A stretch of DNA of 64,000 bases from Dolomitihabitans soli (lineage in GTDB: Bacteria > Actinomycetota > Actinomycetes > Streptosporangiales > Streptosporangiaceae), in contig NZ_JAKNTW010000042.1 in the NCBI RefSeq assembly GCF_022213955.1, positions 27,977-91,976 of the forward strand, given 5' to 3'. This document shows positions 51,741-61,048 of the stretch, piece after piece. The translations under genes and the position numbers were made by a program. The notes beneath the pieces are model-generated. The model was given only the letters and a program-made list of their open reading frames with translations. It searched no databases and was not told the origin of the DNA. Position 1 is the first letter of the stretch. Each line of letters opens with the position of its first letter.

Positions 51741-52565
51741 ATGTCCGAACTCGATGACTTCATGTTCGACCTCAACGGCTACCTGATCCTCAAGGATGCG
51801 GTCGACGAGGACCTGCTCCGGCGGCTCAACGCGGAGTTCGACGCCTTCCCACGCGACCTCGGGCGCGGCGACTGGTACCGGGGCGGGCAGCGCCGCGACT
51901 ACACGCCGGAGACGGGCTTCGAACTCCACCAGGCGGTGACGGCGGGCCGGCCGTTCGAGGAACTGATCGACCATCCGGCCTGGTTCGACCTGGTCAGACA
52001 CTTCGCCGGCGAGGAAGGCAGCTACCTGCCCGGCGTCTACATCGATGAGACGATCGCGTCGATCCGGGAGTCGGGCGGGCACCACCCGGTGCACTCGGGC
52101 GGGTACCGGGGCGCGCTGCGGGGCAGCTACGGCGTCTCCCACGGCGCGTTCAGGTGCGGCCAGGTCAACATCATCCTGGCGCTCACCGACATCGGGGAGG
52201 GCGACGGCGCGACGATGGTGGTGCCGGGATCGCACAAGTCGAACTTCCCGCACCCGCTGAACGGCGACTACGCCAGGGGCGACCGCATGGACGCCCTGCC
52301 GGGGGCGGTGCCCGTGCACCTCGCCGCGGGCGACGCCCTGCTGTTCGTCGACGGCCTCATGCACGGCGGGTCCACCCGCACCAACTCCGGCGAGCGCCGC
52401 GTGGTCATCTACCGGTACGGGCCCATCTGGGCCGCCAGCCGGTACGGCTACGCCTACGACGAGACGTGGCTGGGCGCGTTGACGGAACGCCGCCGCCGGG
52501 TGCTGCTGCCCGTCCCGCCGGTCCGGGTCGGCGATCCGTGCCCGGCCGAACCCGGCGACCGCTGA
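51741..52565 (+). CDS. Phytanoyl-CoA dioxygenase (PhyH) family protein
   Basis: A 274-residue Fe(II)/2-oxoglutarate oxygenase: FDLNGYLILKDAVDEDLLRR at the N-terminus, NIILALTDIGEGDGATMVVP and GSHKSN in the core, and LMHGGSTRTNSGERRVVIYR with the distal His and the 2-oxoglutarate Arg. It hydroxylates a small substrate. GGAGG upstream of the ATG. The AraC cupin regulator opposite suggests induction by a sugar-like or aliphatic compound. Confidence 0.87.
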   Translation: MSELDDFMFDLNGYLILKDAVDEDLLRRLNAEFDAFPRDLGRGDWYRGGQRRDYTPETGFELHQAVTAGRPFEELIDHPAWFDLVRHFAGEEGSYLPGVYIDETIASIRESGGHHPVHSGGYRGALRGSYGVSHGAFRCGQVNIILALTDIGEGDGATMVVPGSHKSNFPHPLNGDYARGDRMDALPGAVPVHLAAGDALLFVDGLMHGGSTRTNSGERRVVIYRYGPIWAASRYGYAYDETWLGALTERRRRVLLPVPPVRVGDPCPAEPGDR

Positions 52566-52602
52566 AACACACCGCATGGCCCGCTGAACGCACCCGCCAG
52601 GG

Positions 52603-53772
52603 TCAGCGGCCCGCCGGGAAGGGCTGGGGGAGCGCCTGGCCCGACTCGGGGGCGGAGAACTGCTGATCGAGCCGGCCGACGGCGTAGTCGATCGCGCCGA
52701 GGACCACGCACTCGTCGCCGAGCGTGGAGGCCCGCAGGTCCGGCATGCGTACGCAGACGGCTTCGAGGCGGCGGCGCAACGGGGCCAGCAGCACGTCGGC
52801 GGACCGGGAGAAGCCGCCGCCCAGCACCACGACCTCCGGGTCGAGCAGGAGCACCATGGCGGCGGTGCCGATCGCCAGGTCGTCCACGTAGCGGTCGACG
52901 GCGGCCAGCGCGACCTGGTCGCCGTCTCTCGCGGCGGCCAGAGTACGGCCGGCGGCGTCCTCGGGGGAGGTGCCCTCGGGGACGACCGCGCAGTCGTTCA
53001 GATGCTCGGGGGCCTCGATCCAGCGGGCCTGGGGCAGCAAGGCGATCTCCCCGGCCGCCGCCCCGAACCCTCTGTGCAGCCTGCCGTTGATGATCAGACC
53101 GGCCCCCATTCGCCGGGCGACGTGCAGGAACACCATGTCCTGCACGTTGCGCGCCGTACCGCGTCTGGTCTCGGCCAGTGCGGCGAGCCGGCTGTCGTTC
53201 TCGATCAGCACCTCGCACGGGAACATCTCGCGCAGCCGGCCCGCCAGGTCGAGCCCGGTCCACGCGGGGATCGCGGAGCAGTAGGTGATGCGTCCCTCGC
53301 GGTTGAGCACGCCCGTGGTGCCGACGGCCACGGTCCACAGGTCGGTCATGGTCTTGCCGCTCAGGGACAGGGTGGCGCGCACCGCCCGTTCGATCGCGGC
53401 CAGGCGGTCGTCGAGCGGGGCGGTGGGCTCCACGGGCTGCCTGATCTCGGCCATGACCTCGCCGTCGAGGTCGGCCAGCGCGGCCCTGACGTTGTGCGCG
53501 CCGACGTCGACGCCGACCAGGTAGCCGCTGTCGGCGCGGAAGCGGTAGCGGCGGGCGGGCCTGCCCATCGTGCCGGGGGTCGGCGGGACCTCGGCCACCC
53601 AGCCCAACGCCATCAGCTCGTCCACCACCTCCTTCGTGGAGGGGCGAGAGAGGCCGGTCCACTCGGCGATCGCGGAGAGCGTGAGCGGTCCGGCTCCGCG
53701 CAGCGTCCTGATCGCGGACAGCGCGTTGAGCTGCCGGAGCCGGGACAGGTCTCCGCCGCGAAGGTTGGCCAT
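52603..53772 (-). CDS. ROK-family transcriptional regulator
   Basis: About 389 residues: N-terminal winged helix (TLSAIAEWTGLSRPSTKEVV), then the ROK sugar-kinase-like domain (GYLVGVDVGAHNVRAALADL, GVLNREGRI, NDSRLAALAE, GAGLIINGRLHRGFGAAAGE, VVVLGGGF). The zinc cysteine cluster of catalytic ROK kinases is not seen, in keeping with a regulator. AGGAGGG before the ATG. Divergent from and surely controlling the GH36-ABC-GH20 operon. Confidence 0.92.
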   Translation of the reverse strand: MANLRGGDLSRLRQLNALSAIRTLRGAGPLTLSAIAEWTGLSRPSTKEVVDELMALGWVAEVPPTPGTMGRPARRYRFRADSGYLVGVDVGAHNVRAALADLDGEVMAEIRQPVEPTAPLDDRLAAIERAVRATLSLSGKTMTDLWTVAVGTTGVLNREGRITYCSAIPAWTGLDLAGRLREMFPCEVLIENDSRLAALAETRRGTARNVQDMVFLHVARRMGAGLIINGRLHRGFGAAAGEIALLPQARWIEAPEHLNDCAVVPEGTSPEDAAGRTLAAARDGDQVALAAVDRYVDDLAIGTAAMVLLLDPEVVVLGGGFSRSADVLLAPLRRRLEAVCVRMPDLRASTLGDECVVLGAIDYAVGRLDQQFSAPESGQALPQPFPAGR

Positions 53773-53780
53773 CACCCTCC

Positions 53781-53804
53781 TTAACAAAGGTTTCCTACTT
53801 AACT
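53781..53804. promoter_or_regulatory. Candidate ROK operator near the regulator start
   Basis: An AT-rich imperfect inverted repeat, TTAACAAAGG-TTTCCTACTTAA, nine bases before the ROK start. ROK repressors of actinomycetes bind sequences of this GGTTTCC/TTAA type, so it may serve autoregulation. Confidence 0.45.
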
Positions 53805-53908
53805 ACGCAGTATGCCAGCCCTCAGCCGGCTGCGGGTGCAGGTTCAGATCTTCGATTACCTGTCGGAACAGCGTTGACCCTGATGGCAGGACGGTGCTAG
53901 TAATGAAA

Positions 53909-53932
53909 CTCTTCTTCGTAAGTAAAGAAGAG
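53909..53932. promoter_or_regulatory. Inverted repeat at the GH36 operon promoter
   Basis: CTCTTCTT and AAGAAGAG are exact reverse complements around eight bases (CGTAAGTA). It sits 13 bases before the GH36 ATG, within the presumed leader, and is a plausible ROK operator. Confidence 0.6.
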
Positions 53933-53945
53933 AGAAGGAAGGCTG

Positions 53946-55268
53946 ATGTCGTTCTCTGACGTCGGAGAGGTCGTTCGCGGCCCTGAGGAGACGCTGGTCT
54001 TCGAGCACGGCTGGCAGTCGTGGAGCCCTACGGGCGCCTACCGTCTGGGCGGGCGACCGCCCCGGGCGGCCGACTCCGCCATCCAGGTGCTCTGCTACCG
54101 GCCGGAGACCCCCGTGCCCGAGGGCGTGTTCCAGGGGGAGGGCCTGCTCGCGATCGACCCCGGCGGCGGGGCCCCCGTCGAGCTCTGGTCGGCGCCGAGC
54201 CCGCTGGAGGTGCCCTCGATCCGGGCCCGCCAGGAGGGCGACCGCCTGCTCGTCTCCGCCGACGGCCCGGTACGGCACAGCCAGGCCGGCGGCGGGCCGG
54301 GCGGGCTCGACCAGGCGTTGCGAGCCTGGGCGGACTCCATGGCCGCCGGGTTCGCGCCCGAGAGCTTCCCCGCCGTGCCGCCCATGTGGTGCTCCTGGTA
54401 CGGCTACTGGGACAAGGTCACCGACGCCGACGTCATCGAGAACCTGGAGCTGTCGCGGCGGCACGGACTGCCCGCCGACATGTTCCTCGTCGACGACGGC
54501 TACGAGGCCGAGATCGGCGACTGGCTGGAGCCGCGCCCCGGGTTCGGCTCGCTGGAACGTGTGGTCGGCGCGGTCACCGAGGCGGGCAGGCGGGCGGGGA
54601 TCTGGGTCGCGCCCTTCCTCGTCGGCCACCGGAGCAGGATCTTCCGCGAGCACCCCGAATGGCTGGTCAAGGACGCCTACGCCGGTCACATGTGGGACCA
54701 GGAGCTGGCCGTACTCGACGTGACGCAACCCGACGCCGCCGCCCATCTGGTCGCGGTGTTCCGGACGTTGCGGAATCTCGGCATCACGCACTTCAAGCTC
54801 GACTACATCTACGCGGGCGCGCTGGCGGGCGGGCGCAGCGAGGAGCTGGGGCCGATCGCCGCCTACCGCCGGGGGCTCGAACTCATCCGCGAGGGAGCGG
54901 GGGCGGACGCCACGCTGCACGGATGCGGCGCGCCGATGCTGCCCAGCATCGGCCTGGTCGACATCATGCGGGTCAGCCCGGACATCGCGCCGACCCTGCA
55001 CCCCAAGGCCGGAGACATCAGCCAGCCCTCGCAGCTCGGCGCCCGGCTCACCGGCGCGGCCCGCGAGTTCCTGCACGCGCGCTGGTGGGTGAACGACCCC
55101 GACTGCATCATGGCGCGGCCCGAGGTGGAGGCCCGCGAGGAATGGGCCGCGCACATCGCCGGCACCGGCGGGCTGCGCGGCTCCAGCGACCCGATCGCCT
55201 CGCTCGACGAATGGGGGCTGGAGACGACCCGGCGGCTGCTGGTTCCGACGAGCACGGAACCGTCGTGA
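53946..55268 (+). CDS. GH36-type alpha-galactosidase/alpha-N-acetylgalactosaminidase-like hydrolase
   Basis: A 440-residue cytoplasmic glycosidase with the GH36/clan D barrel: EHGWQSWSPTGAYRLGG, PPMWCSWYGYWDKVTDADVI, FLVDDGYEAEIGDWLEPRPG, the nucleophile Asp in THFKLDYIYAG, LHGCGAPMLPS and an acid/base candidate in MRVSPDIAPTL. It is shorter than typical GH36 enzymes (about 570-730), lacking most of the N-terminal sandwich. No signal peptide. First gene of the ROK-controlled operon; GTGA overlap with the permease. Confidence 0.87.
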   Translation: MSFSDVGEVVRGPEETLVFEHGWQSWSPTGAYRLGGRPPRAADSAIQVLCYRPETPVPEGVFQGEGLLAIDPGGGAPVELWSAPSPLEVPSIRARQEGDRLLVSADGPVRHSQAGGGPGGLDQALRAWADSMAAGFAPESFPAVPPMWCSWYGYWDKVTDADVIENLELSRRHGLPADMFLVDDGYEAEIGDWLEPRPGFGSLERVVGAVTEAGRRAGIWVAPFLVGHRSRIFREHPEWLVKDAYAGHMWDQELAVLDVTQPDAAAHLVAVFRTLRNLGITHFKLDYIYAGALAGGRSEELGPIAAYRRGLELIREGAGADATLHGCGAPMLPSIGLVDIMRVSPDIAPTLHPKAGDISQPSQLGARLTGAAREFLHARWWVNDPDCIMARPEVEAREEWAAHIAGTGGLRGSSDPIASLDEWGLETTRRLLVPTSTEPS

Positions 55269-56203
55269 CGGCAGACGTCGCAGCGGGGGAGGACGGCGGA
55301 GCCACAGCCGTCCCGGCCAGGGCACGGCGGCGTGGAACCGGCACCTGGTACGCCTACCTCTTCATCGGCCCGAGCCTGTTCGGCGTCTTCGCCTTCCTGC
55401 TGCTGCCGGTGCTGATCGTGCTCGGGCTCAGCTTCTTCGACTGGGAGCTGCTGTCCGAGCCGACGTTCGCCGGGCTCGACAACTACCGGCGGCTCGCGGG
55501 AGACGGCCAGGCGTGGCACTCGCTGCTGGTGACGGTCGGCTACGTGCTGCTGTGCGTCCCGTTGCAGACCGGGCTGGCCCTGGTCCTCGCCCTGCTGCTG
55601 AACCAGCGGGTCAAGGGCGTCAGGTTCTACCGGGCGCTGTTCGTGGTGCCGTGGATGGCCACCCCCATCGTGCTCGGCCTGATCTGGAACTGGATCTTCG
55701 ACCCGCGCGACGGCGCCATCAACAGCGCGCTCGCCCTGGTGGGCGTGACCGGCCCCGACTGGCTGTCCGACCCCTCGTGGGCGTTGCCGGCGCTCGCCCT
55801 GGTGAACGTCTGGCAGTACAGCGGCTACAACATGCTGTTCTTCCTGGCCGGCCTGCAGGGCATCCCGCAGGAGCTCTACGACGCGGCCGCCACCGACGGC
55901 GCGACCCCGGCGCAGCGCTTCTTCCGGCTGACGCTGCCGCTGCTCAACCCGACGATGTTCTTCGTCATGGTGACCAACCTGATCGGAGCGTTCCAGGTCT
56001 TCGACACGGTCTTCGTCATGACGGACGGCGGGCCGAGCCGGAGCACCGCGGTGCTCAACTTCACGATCTTCGGCACCGCGTTCAGGGAGTTCGACTTCGG
56101 CTACGCCTCGACCCTGTCCATGTTGCTCTTCGCGGTCATCCTCGTGGTGACGCTGGTGCAGGTCCGGTTCTTCAGCAAACGCACCACCTACGACCTGAGC
56201 TGA
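55265..56203 (+). CDS. Carbohydrate ABC transporter permease 1 (MalF/UgpA type)
   Basis: A 312-residue permease with six helices and the EAA loop (ELYDAAATDGATPAQRFFRL, TLPLLNP). Starts with GTG overlapping the GH36 stop. Typical first permease of a CUT1 sugar importer. Confidence 0.92.
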   Translation: MTADVAAGEDGGATAVPARARRRGTGTWYAYLFIGPSLFGVFAFLLLPVLIVLGLSFFDWELLSEPTFAGLDNYRRLAGDGQAWHSLLVTVGYVLLCVPLQTGLALVLALLLNQRVKGVRFYRALFVVPWMATPIVLGLIWNWIFDPRDGAINSALALVGVTGPDWLSDPSWALPALALVNVWQYSGYNMLFFLAGLQGIPQELYDAAATDGATPAQRFFRLTLPLLNPTMFFVMVTNLIGAFQVFDTVFVMTDGGPSRSTAVLNFTIFGTAFREFDFGYASTLSMLLFAVILVVTLVQVRFFSKRTTYDLS

Positions 56204-56209
56204 GGAGCC

Positions 56210-57016
56210 ATGAAGCGAATCCTGCTGTACGCCGCGCTCCTGGTGGGCGCGTTCGTCTCCGTCTTCCCCTACCTGCTCGTGGTGCTGACCGCGCTGAAGA
56301 CCCAGAGCCAGCTCAACTCGACCAGCCCGTGGCTGCCCGGCCTGCCGCCGACCACCGGCAACCTCACCGAACTGCTGGGCGGCGACTTCCCCCGCTACCT
56401 CGTCAACACGCTGCTGATGACGGTGGCGCTGACAGTGGGCCAGCTTGTGTTCACCACGTTCGCCGCCTACGCCTTCGCCCGGCTGCGGTTCCCCGGTCGC
56501 GATGCCCTCTTCTGGTTGTACGTGGCGACGATGATGGTGCCGAGCGCGGTCACCATGATCCCGCTGTTCCTCATCATGCGTGAACTGGACCTGGTCAACA
56601 CCTGGTACGGGCTGCTGGCTCCATACATCCTGGGCACGCCGTACGGGATCTTCCTGATGCGGCAGTTCTTCAAGGGGCTGCCCGCCGGCCTCGAAGAGGC
56701 CGCCAGGATCGACGGCGCGGGGCCGCTGACCATCCTCGGGCGGATCATGCTGCCGCTCTGCCGGCCCGCCATCGGCACGCTGGCGATCATCACGGTGATC
56801 TCGTCGTGGAACAGCTTCCTGTGGCCGCTGATCATCACCAGCAGCGAGGACACCAAGGTGCTGACGGTGGCGATCGCCGGCCTCAAGGGCGGGGTCGGCG
56901 TCGACCACGGCCTCCTGATGGCCGGCGGCCTGATCGCGCTGGTGCCGATGGTCCTGATCTTCATTTTCTTCCAGAGGTACATCGTCCGGTCGGTGGTTCT
57001 CACCGGCCTCAAGTGA
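56210..57016 (+). CDS. Carbohydrate ABC transporter permease 2 (MalG/UgpE type)
   Basis: A 268-residue permease: six helices, EAA loop EEAARIDGAGPLTILGRIML-P, and the C-terminal YIVRSVVLTGLK ending typical of MalG-like subunits. GAGGAGCC before the ATG, six bases after permease 1. Confidence 0.93.
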   Translation: MKRILLYAALLVGAFVSVFPYLLVVLTALKTQSQLNSTSPWLPGLPPTTGNLTELLGGDFPRYLVNTLLMTVALTVGQLVFTTFAAYAFARLRFPGRDALFWLYVATMMVPSAVTMIPLFLIMRELDLVNTWYGLLAPYILGTPYGIFLMRQFFKGLPAGLEEAARIDGAGPLTILGRIMLPLCRPAIGTLAIITVISSWNSFLWPLIITSSEDTKVLTVAIAGLKGGVGVDHGLLMAGGLIALVPMVLIFIFFQRYIVRSVVLTGLK

Positions 57017-57031
57017 GAGAGGTCGGCGATC

Positions 57032-58351
57032 ATGCCTGCCCCCCGAATTCGCCAGGCCGCAGCCCTGCTCGGTGCTGCCCTGTTCACCCTGACCGCCTGC
57101 GGTTCCGGCTCCGGCTCCGCCGGGGAACCAGAGCAGGTCACCCTCACCTACCGGCTCTGGGACGAGCAGCAGAAGGTCGGCTACGAGAAGGTCATGGCGG
57201 CCTTCGAGAAGGCCAACCCGACCATCGACGTCCAGATCGAGATGCTCCCCTGGGACCAGTACTGGACCAAGCTGACTGCGGACGCCGTGGCCGGCACCGC
57301 ACCCGACGTCTTCTGGATGCAGCCCGCCGCGTTCCCCGAGTACGTGGCCAAGGGCGTGCTGGCCGACCTGAGCGGGCTCAAGCTCGACACCGCCAAGTAC
57401 CACAAGAACGTCGTGGAATCCTCCAGCTACCAGGGCAAACTGTACGGCGTGCCCAAGGACTGGGGGATCGTCGGGCTGCTCTACAACAAGGACCTGTTCA
57501 AGAAGGCGGGCGTCGAGATGCCCGATGAGCTGACCTGGAAGCCTGACGGCTCGGGCACCCTGCTGGAGACCGCGCGCAAGCTGACCGTCGACGAGAACGG
57601 CAAGCACCCGGACGAGGCCGGCTTCGAGCCCGGCAAGATCGAGACCTACGGCTTCGGCTCCTGGAACCACTACCAGACCCAATGGATGAACTGGGTCGTC
57701 TCCAACGGGGGCAAGCTGCTCGACAAGCCCTTCGGGTCCTACACCTTCAACGACGCGGCCTCGGTGGAGGCCCTGCAGTTCGGCGTCGACCTGGTGAACA
57801 AGCACCACGTCGCACCGCCCGCCTCCCAGACCAACCTGCCCACCGGCAAGATGACCGAGATGTTCCAGGCGGGCAAGGTGGCGATGTTCCCCGCCAACAA
57901 CGCGCTGCTGCCCTTCGTGGTGCCCGAGGCGAACTTCGAGGTCGGCGTCGCGCTGATGCCGGAGGGCCCGCAGGGGCGCGCGGTCTCCCTCAACGGCCTG
58001 TCCGAGGTCGTCTACGCCAAGAGCGAGCACCCGGAGGAGGCCATGAAGCTCGCCGCCTACCTGGGCACCCAGGAGCCGCAGAAGCTGATGGCGGACGAGG
58101 GCTACGTCTTCCCCGCCCTCGACGGCCTCGCCGACGGCTACGTCGACTACTGGAAGAAGACCAAGAACCTCGACGTCACGCCGTTCCTCGAGGAGTCGAA
58201 GGGCACCACCTTCAACCTGCCCATCGTGAACGGCTTCGCCGGATTCGAGACGACGCTGAACCAGATCTTCAACGAGATGTACCTCGGCAAGCTCACCCCG
58301 AAACAGGCCGCCGACAAGGCGGTCGCCGAGGGCAACGCCAGCACCGAGTAG
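57032..58351 (+). CDS. Sugar-binding lipoprotein of the ABC importer (CUT1)
   Basis: A 439-residue solute-binding lipoprotein: signal peptide with lipobox LTACGSG, then the SBP_bac_1 fold (VTLTYRLWDEQQKVGYEKVM, APDVFWMQPAAFPEYVAKGV, GVPKDWGIVGLLYNKDLFKK, FQAGKVAMFPANNALLPFVV). Usually listed first in such operons; here it follows the permeases. No ATP-binding gene is present, so a shared MsiK-type ATPase elsewhere is needed. Confidence 0.92.
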   Translation: MPAPRIRQAAALLGAALFTLTACGSGSGSAGEPEQVTLTYRLWDEQQKVGYEKVMAAFEKANPTIDVQIEMLPWDQYWTKLTADAVAGTAPDVFWMQPAAFPEYVAKGVLADLSGLKLDTAKYHKNVVESSSYQGKLYGVPKDWGIVGLLYNKDLFKKAGVEMPDELTWKPDGSGTLLETARKLTVDENGKHPDEAGFEPGKIETYGFGSWNHYQTQWMNWVVSNGGKLLDKPFGSYTFNDAASVEALQFGVDLVNKHHVAPPASQTNLPTGKMTEMFQAGKVAMFPANNALLPFVVPEANFEVGVALMPEGPQGRAVSLNGLSEVVYAKSEHPEEAMKLAAYLGTQEPQKLMADEGYVFPALDGLADGYVDYWKKTKNLDVTPFLEESKGTTFNLPIVNGFAGFETTLNQIFNEMYLGKLTPKQAADKAVAEGNASTE

Positions 58352-58470
58352 GGGTCCACCTCACCGGCCGCCGGCGCCACCCGGCCGGATCCCCTGGTAC
58401 GGCTCGCCGCCGGGGTGATCCGGCCCGCCACCCCGGCCTGACCCGACTCGCCCGTTCAGAAAGGACATAA

Positions 58471-60081
58471 ATGATCGTCCCCAAGCCCGTCCGGCTCGAA
58501 GCCCGGCCAGGCGAGTTCGTCCTCGACCACACCACCGCCCTGGCGGCCGATCCGGCGCTGGCGAGCGTGGCCGCTTGGTTAAGGAGCGAGCTGAGCCAGG
58601 TCACCGGCGGTGAGCTGGCCCCGGGCGAGCCGGGCCCGGGGACGATCACGATCGGCCTGGCCGACCTGCCCGCCGAGGCCTACCGGCTCACCGCAGGGCC
58701 GGACGGCGTGCGGATCGACGGGGGCGGGCCCGCCGGGGCGTTCTACGGAGCCCAGACGCTCAGGCAGCTCCTGCCCGCGTGGTCGTACCGGAAGGCGCCG
58801 GTCGGCGACCGGCTGTCCGTGCCCGCCGTACGGATCGAGGACGAGCCGCGGTTCGGGTGGCGCGGTTGCCTGCTGGACGTCGCCCGTCATTTCATGACAA
58901 AGGCTGATGTGCTGCGGTTCATCGACCTGATGGCCGTCCACAAGCTGAACGTCCTGCACCTGCATCTCACCGACGACCAGGGCTGGCGGATCGAGATCAG
59001 ACGCTATCCCCGGCTGACCGAGGTGGGCGCCTGGCGCAGGGAGAGCCAGACCGGCTGGGACGGCGCCATGGACGGCCGCCCGCACGGCGGCTACTACACG
59101 CAGGACGACATCCGGGAGATCGTCGCCTACGCGGGGCGCAGGCACATCATGGTCGTCCCGGAGATCGACCTGCCCGGCCACACCCAGGCCGCCATCGCCG
59201 CCCACCCGGAGCTGGGCAACCTCGACACCCCGCTGGAGGTGGGCACCACCTGGGGGATCGGCGTCAACGTGCTGAACGCCGAGGAGAGCACGGTCGAGTT
59301 CTTCCAGAACGTGCTCGACGAGGTGCTCGACCTGTTCCCGAGCCCGTACATCTGCGTCGGCGGCGACGAGTGCCGCAAGGACCAGTGGCGGGCCAGCCCG
59401 GCGGCGCAGCGCAGGGCCGCCGAACTCGGCCTGGACGACGCGGGGGAGTTGCAGAGCTGGTTCATCAACAGGTTCGAGGAGTATCTCACCGCGCGGGGCC
59501 GTCGCCTGATGGGCTGGGACGAGATCCTGGAGGGCCGGCTGGCTCCCGAGACGGTCATCGCGCCCTGGCGTGGCGATCTCGGCGCCGTCATCGCCGCGCG
59601 GGCCGGGCATGACGTCGTCACCTGCTCGAACGTCTCCGTCTACCTCGACTACCGGCAGGGCCCCGGCGCGGACGAGCCGGCCCCCTTCGGCACGGTGCTC
59701 ACCCTGGAGGACGTCTACGCCTTCGAACCGATCCCGGCGGAGTTGGCGGCGGAGCCGGCGGCGACGCGGGTGATCGGCGCGCAGTGCGCCGTGTGGACCG
59801 AGTTGATCGACTCCAGCCGGGGCGTCGACTACATGGCCTTTCCGCGGCTGGCGGCGTTCGCCGAGACCGTATGGAGCCCGCCCGGCCGCGACCTGGCCGG
59901 TTTCCGCGCCCGGCTCGCGGCCCATCTGTCCAGGCTCGACGCGATCGGTGTGGAGTACCGCCGCGACACCGGGCCACTCCCGTGGCAGACCAGACCCGGT
60001 GTCCCCGGCCGTCCCGAGGACCCGCAGGAGTGGCAGGCCACGCTGTCCCGCTGGACCGGCAACCTGCGCGAACACCGGTGA
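58471..60081 (+). CDS. GH20 beta-N-acetylhexosaminidase
   Basis: A 536-residue enzyme: N-terminal GH20b domain (residues 1-125), then the catalytic barrel with FGWRGCLLDVARHFM, LNVLHLHLTDDQGWRIEI, the catalytic Asp-Glu pair in YICVGGDECRKDQW, and LMGWDEILEG. No signal peptide, so it cleaves imported glycan inside the cell, releasing GlcNAc or GalNAc. GGACATAA precedes the ATG. Last gene of the operon, 119 bases after the binding protein. Confidence 0.92.
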   Translation: MIVPKPVRLEARPGEFVLDHTTALAADPALASVAAWLRSELSQVTGGELAPGEPGPGTITIGLADLPAEAYRLTAGPDGVRIDGGGPAGAFYGAQTLRQLLPAWSYRKAPVGDRLSVPAVRIEDEPRFGWRGCLLDVARHFMTKADVLRFIDLMAVHKLNVLHLHLTDDQGWRIEIRRYPRLTEVGAWRRESQTGWDGAMDGRPHGGYYTQDDIREIVAYAGRRHIMVVPEIDLPGHTQAAIAAHPELGNLDTPLEVGTTWGIGVNVLNAEESTVEFFQNVLDEVLDLFPSPYICVGGDECRKDQWRASPAAQRRAAELGLDDAGELQSWFINRFEEYLTARGRRLMGWDEILEGRLAPETVIAPWRGDLGAVIAARAGHDVVTCSNVSVYLDYRQGPGADEPAPFGTVLTLEDVYAFEPIPAELAAEPAATRVIGAQCAVWTELIDSSRGVDYMAFPRLAAFAETVWSPPGRDLAGFRARLAAHLSRLDAIGVEYRRDTGPLPWQTRPGVPGRPEDPQEWQATLSRWTGNLREHR

Positions 60082-60478
60082 CTTGACGCGCTCTTCGACA
60101 TGAATGCCGAAGACTCAGCCTGTACCGCACATGCGGCACTTCTGCGGCTTCCTGCTTCACCGACCTGAGCCACCGAGATGGTCTTACCGGGTCTCCACAG
60201 GCTTTCGAGCCTTCCGGCCCCGTTCCCGCCCGTCCGGCGGTACCTGACGCGATCAACATACCGGACGCCGTTCCGCCTTGGCGGCGAAACGGCTGGAAAA
60301 TAGCCGGGGGGATTTTCCTGGATAAAACCATCAGGCCTTTTTCGCGAAACCGGCATAGCTCATTAATTGCCTTTCACCTGTCCCATCTTCAGGAAAAAAT
60401 GCGGTCACCTTTGGGGGTGGCCTGGACGTCGGCGGGGAACGGAGCAGGCATTCATCAGATGGCTCTGGGGCGGTACAG
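60082..60478. other. Intergenic region with two stacked hairpins
   Basis: No gene. A strong hairpin (60267-60293: GCCGTTCCGCC / GGCGGCGAAACGGC) is followed by GGAAAA...TTTTCC pairing just behind it. The first may end the sugar operon or, with the second, form a leader structure for the next gene. About 100 AT-rich bases (60290-60400) hold the probable promoter. No known riboswitch class is recognised. Confidence 0.4.
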
Positions 60479-61048
60479 GTGGGCGTGCTTCGTTCGGCGG
60501 CGACGGTGACGGTGGCGGGGGTGGTGCTGCTGCTGAATCCGGCTGGCGCCCTGGCCGGTGACGATCTGCGGGTGAATCCCCGGACGGTGCAGCCGGGAGA
60601 GGTGGTGACGCTCTCCCTCGGCTGCCAGGACTTCACGGACGCGTACGCCACCTCCGACGCGTTCGGCGAGGTGAAATTCGACGGCGACTCCCGGGTGGAC
60701 GTCACGGTGACCAAGGACCCGGGGCGGTACCGGGTGCGGGGGAGATGCGACCACGGCGGCGAATGGGTGTCGGAAGACGCCTGGCTGCGTGTCGAGCGCG
60801 CGGGCCTGGACGAGGGCGGCTTCGGCGACGGCGACGGCGATGAGGACGGCGACGGTGTGTGCGGCGTCTTCGAAGACTGCGAGGAGCTGGAGCCGTGGCC
60901 CGACTTCGGCCCGGCGACCGGTGGCGGCGCGACGGCGCTGCGCACGGTGAGCCCGCAGCTGAGCGTCGGGGTCGGGGTGGGCGTGGTGGGGGTGGTCGCG
61001 ATCGGCGTGGCCCTGGTGCGCCGCCGGATCGGTGCCCGCCGGCCGTAG
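60479..61048 (+). CDS. Secreted surface protein, C-terminal membrane anchor, linked to a class F sortase
   Basis: A 189-residue exported protein: signal peptide about 1-26 (TVTVAGVVLLLNPAGALAG), a beta-sandwich-like domain with VNPRTVQPGEVVTLSLGCQD and VTVTKDPGRYRVRGRCDHGG, an acidic Gly/Asp stretch, and a C-terminal helix VGVGVGVVGVVAIGVALV followed by RRRIGARRP. No LPXTG-type motif is seen. Overlaps the sortase start by 17 bases, an association common in actinomycetes. Confidence 0.75.
   Translation: MGVLRSAATVTVAGVVLLLNPAGALAGDDLRVNPRTVQPGEVVTLSLGCQDFTDAYATSDAFGEVKFDGDSRVDVTVTKDPGRYRVRGRCDHGGEWVSEDAWLRVERAGLDEGGFGDGDGDEDGDGVCGVFEDCEELEPWPDFGPATGGGATALRTVSPQLSVGVGVGVVGVVAIGVALVRRRIGARRP

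Noticed and set aside
54863..58030. A 1055-codon minus-strand frame, the longest in the window
   Set aside because: It is the antisense shadow of the GH36 and sugar-transport genes, His/Gln/Asp-rich without any domain, a common artefact in high-GC DNA.
60082..60478. Riboswitch upstream of the surface protein/sortase pair
   Set aside because: Hairpins are present, but no conserved core of a known riboswitch class could be identified.
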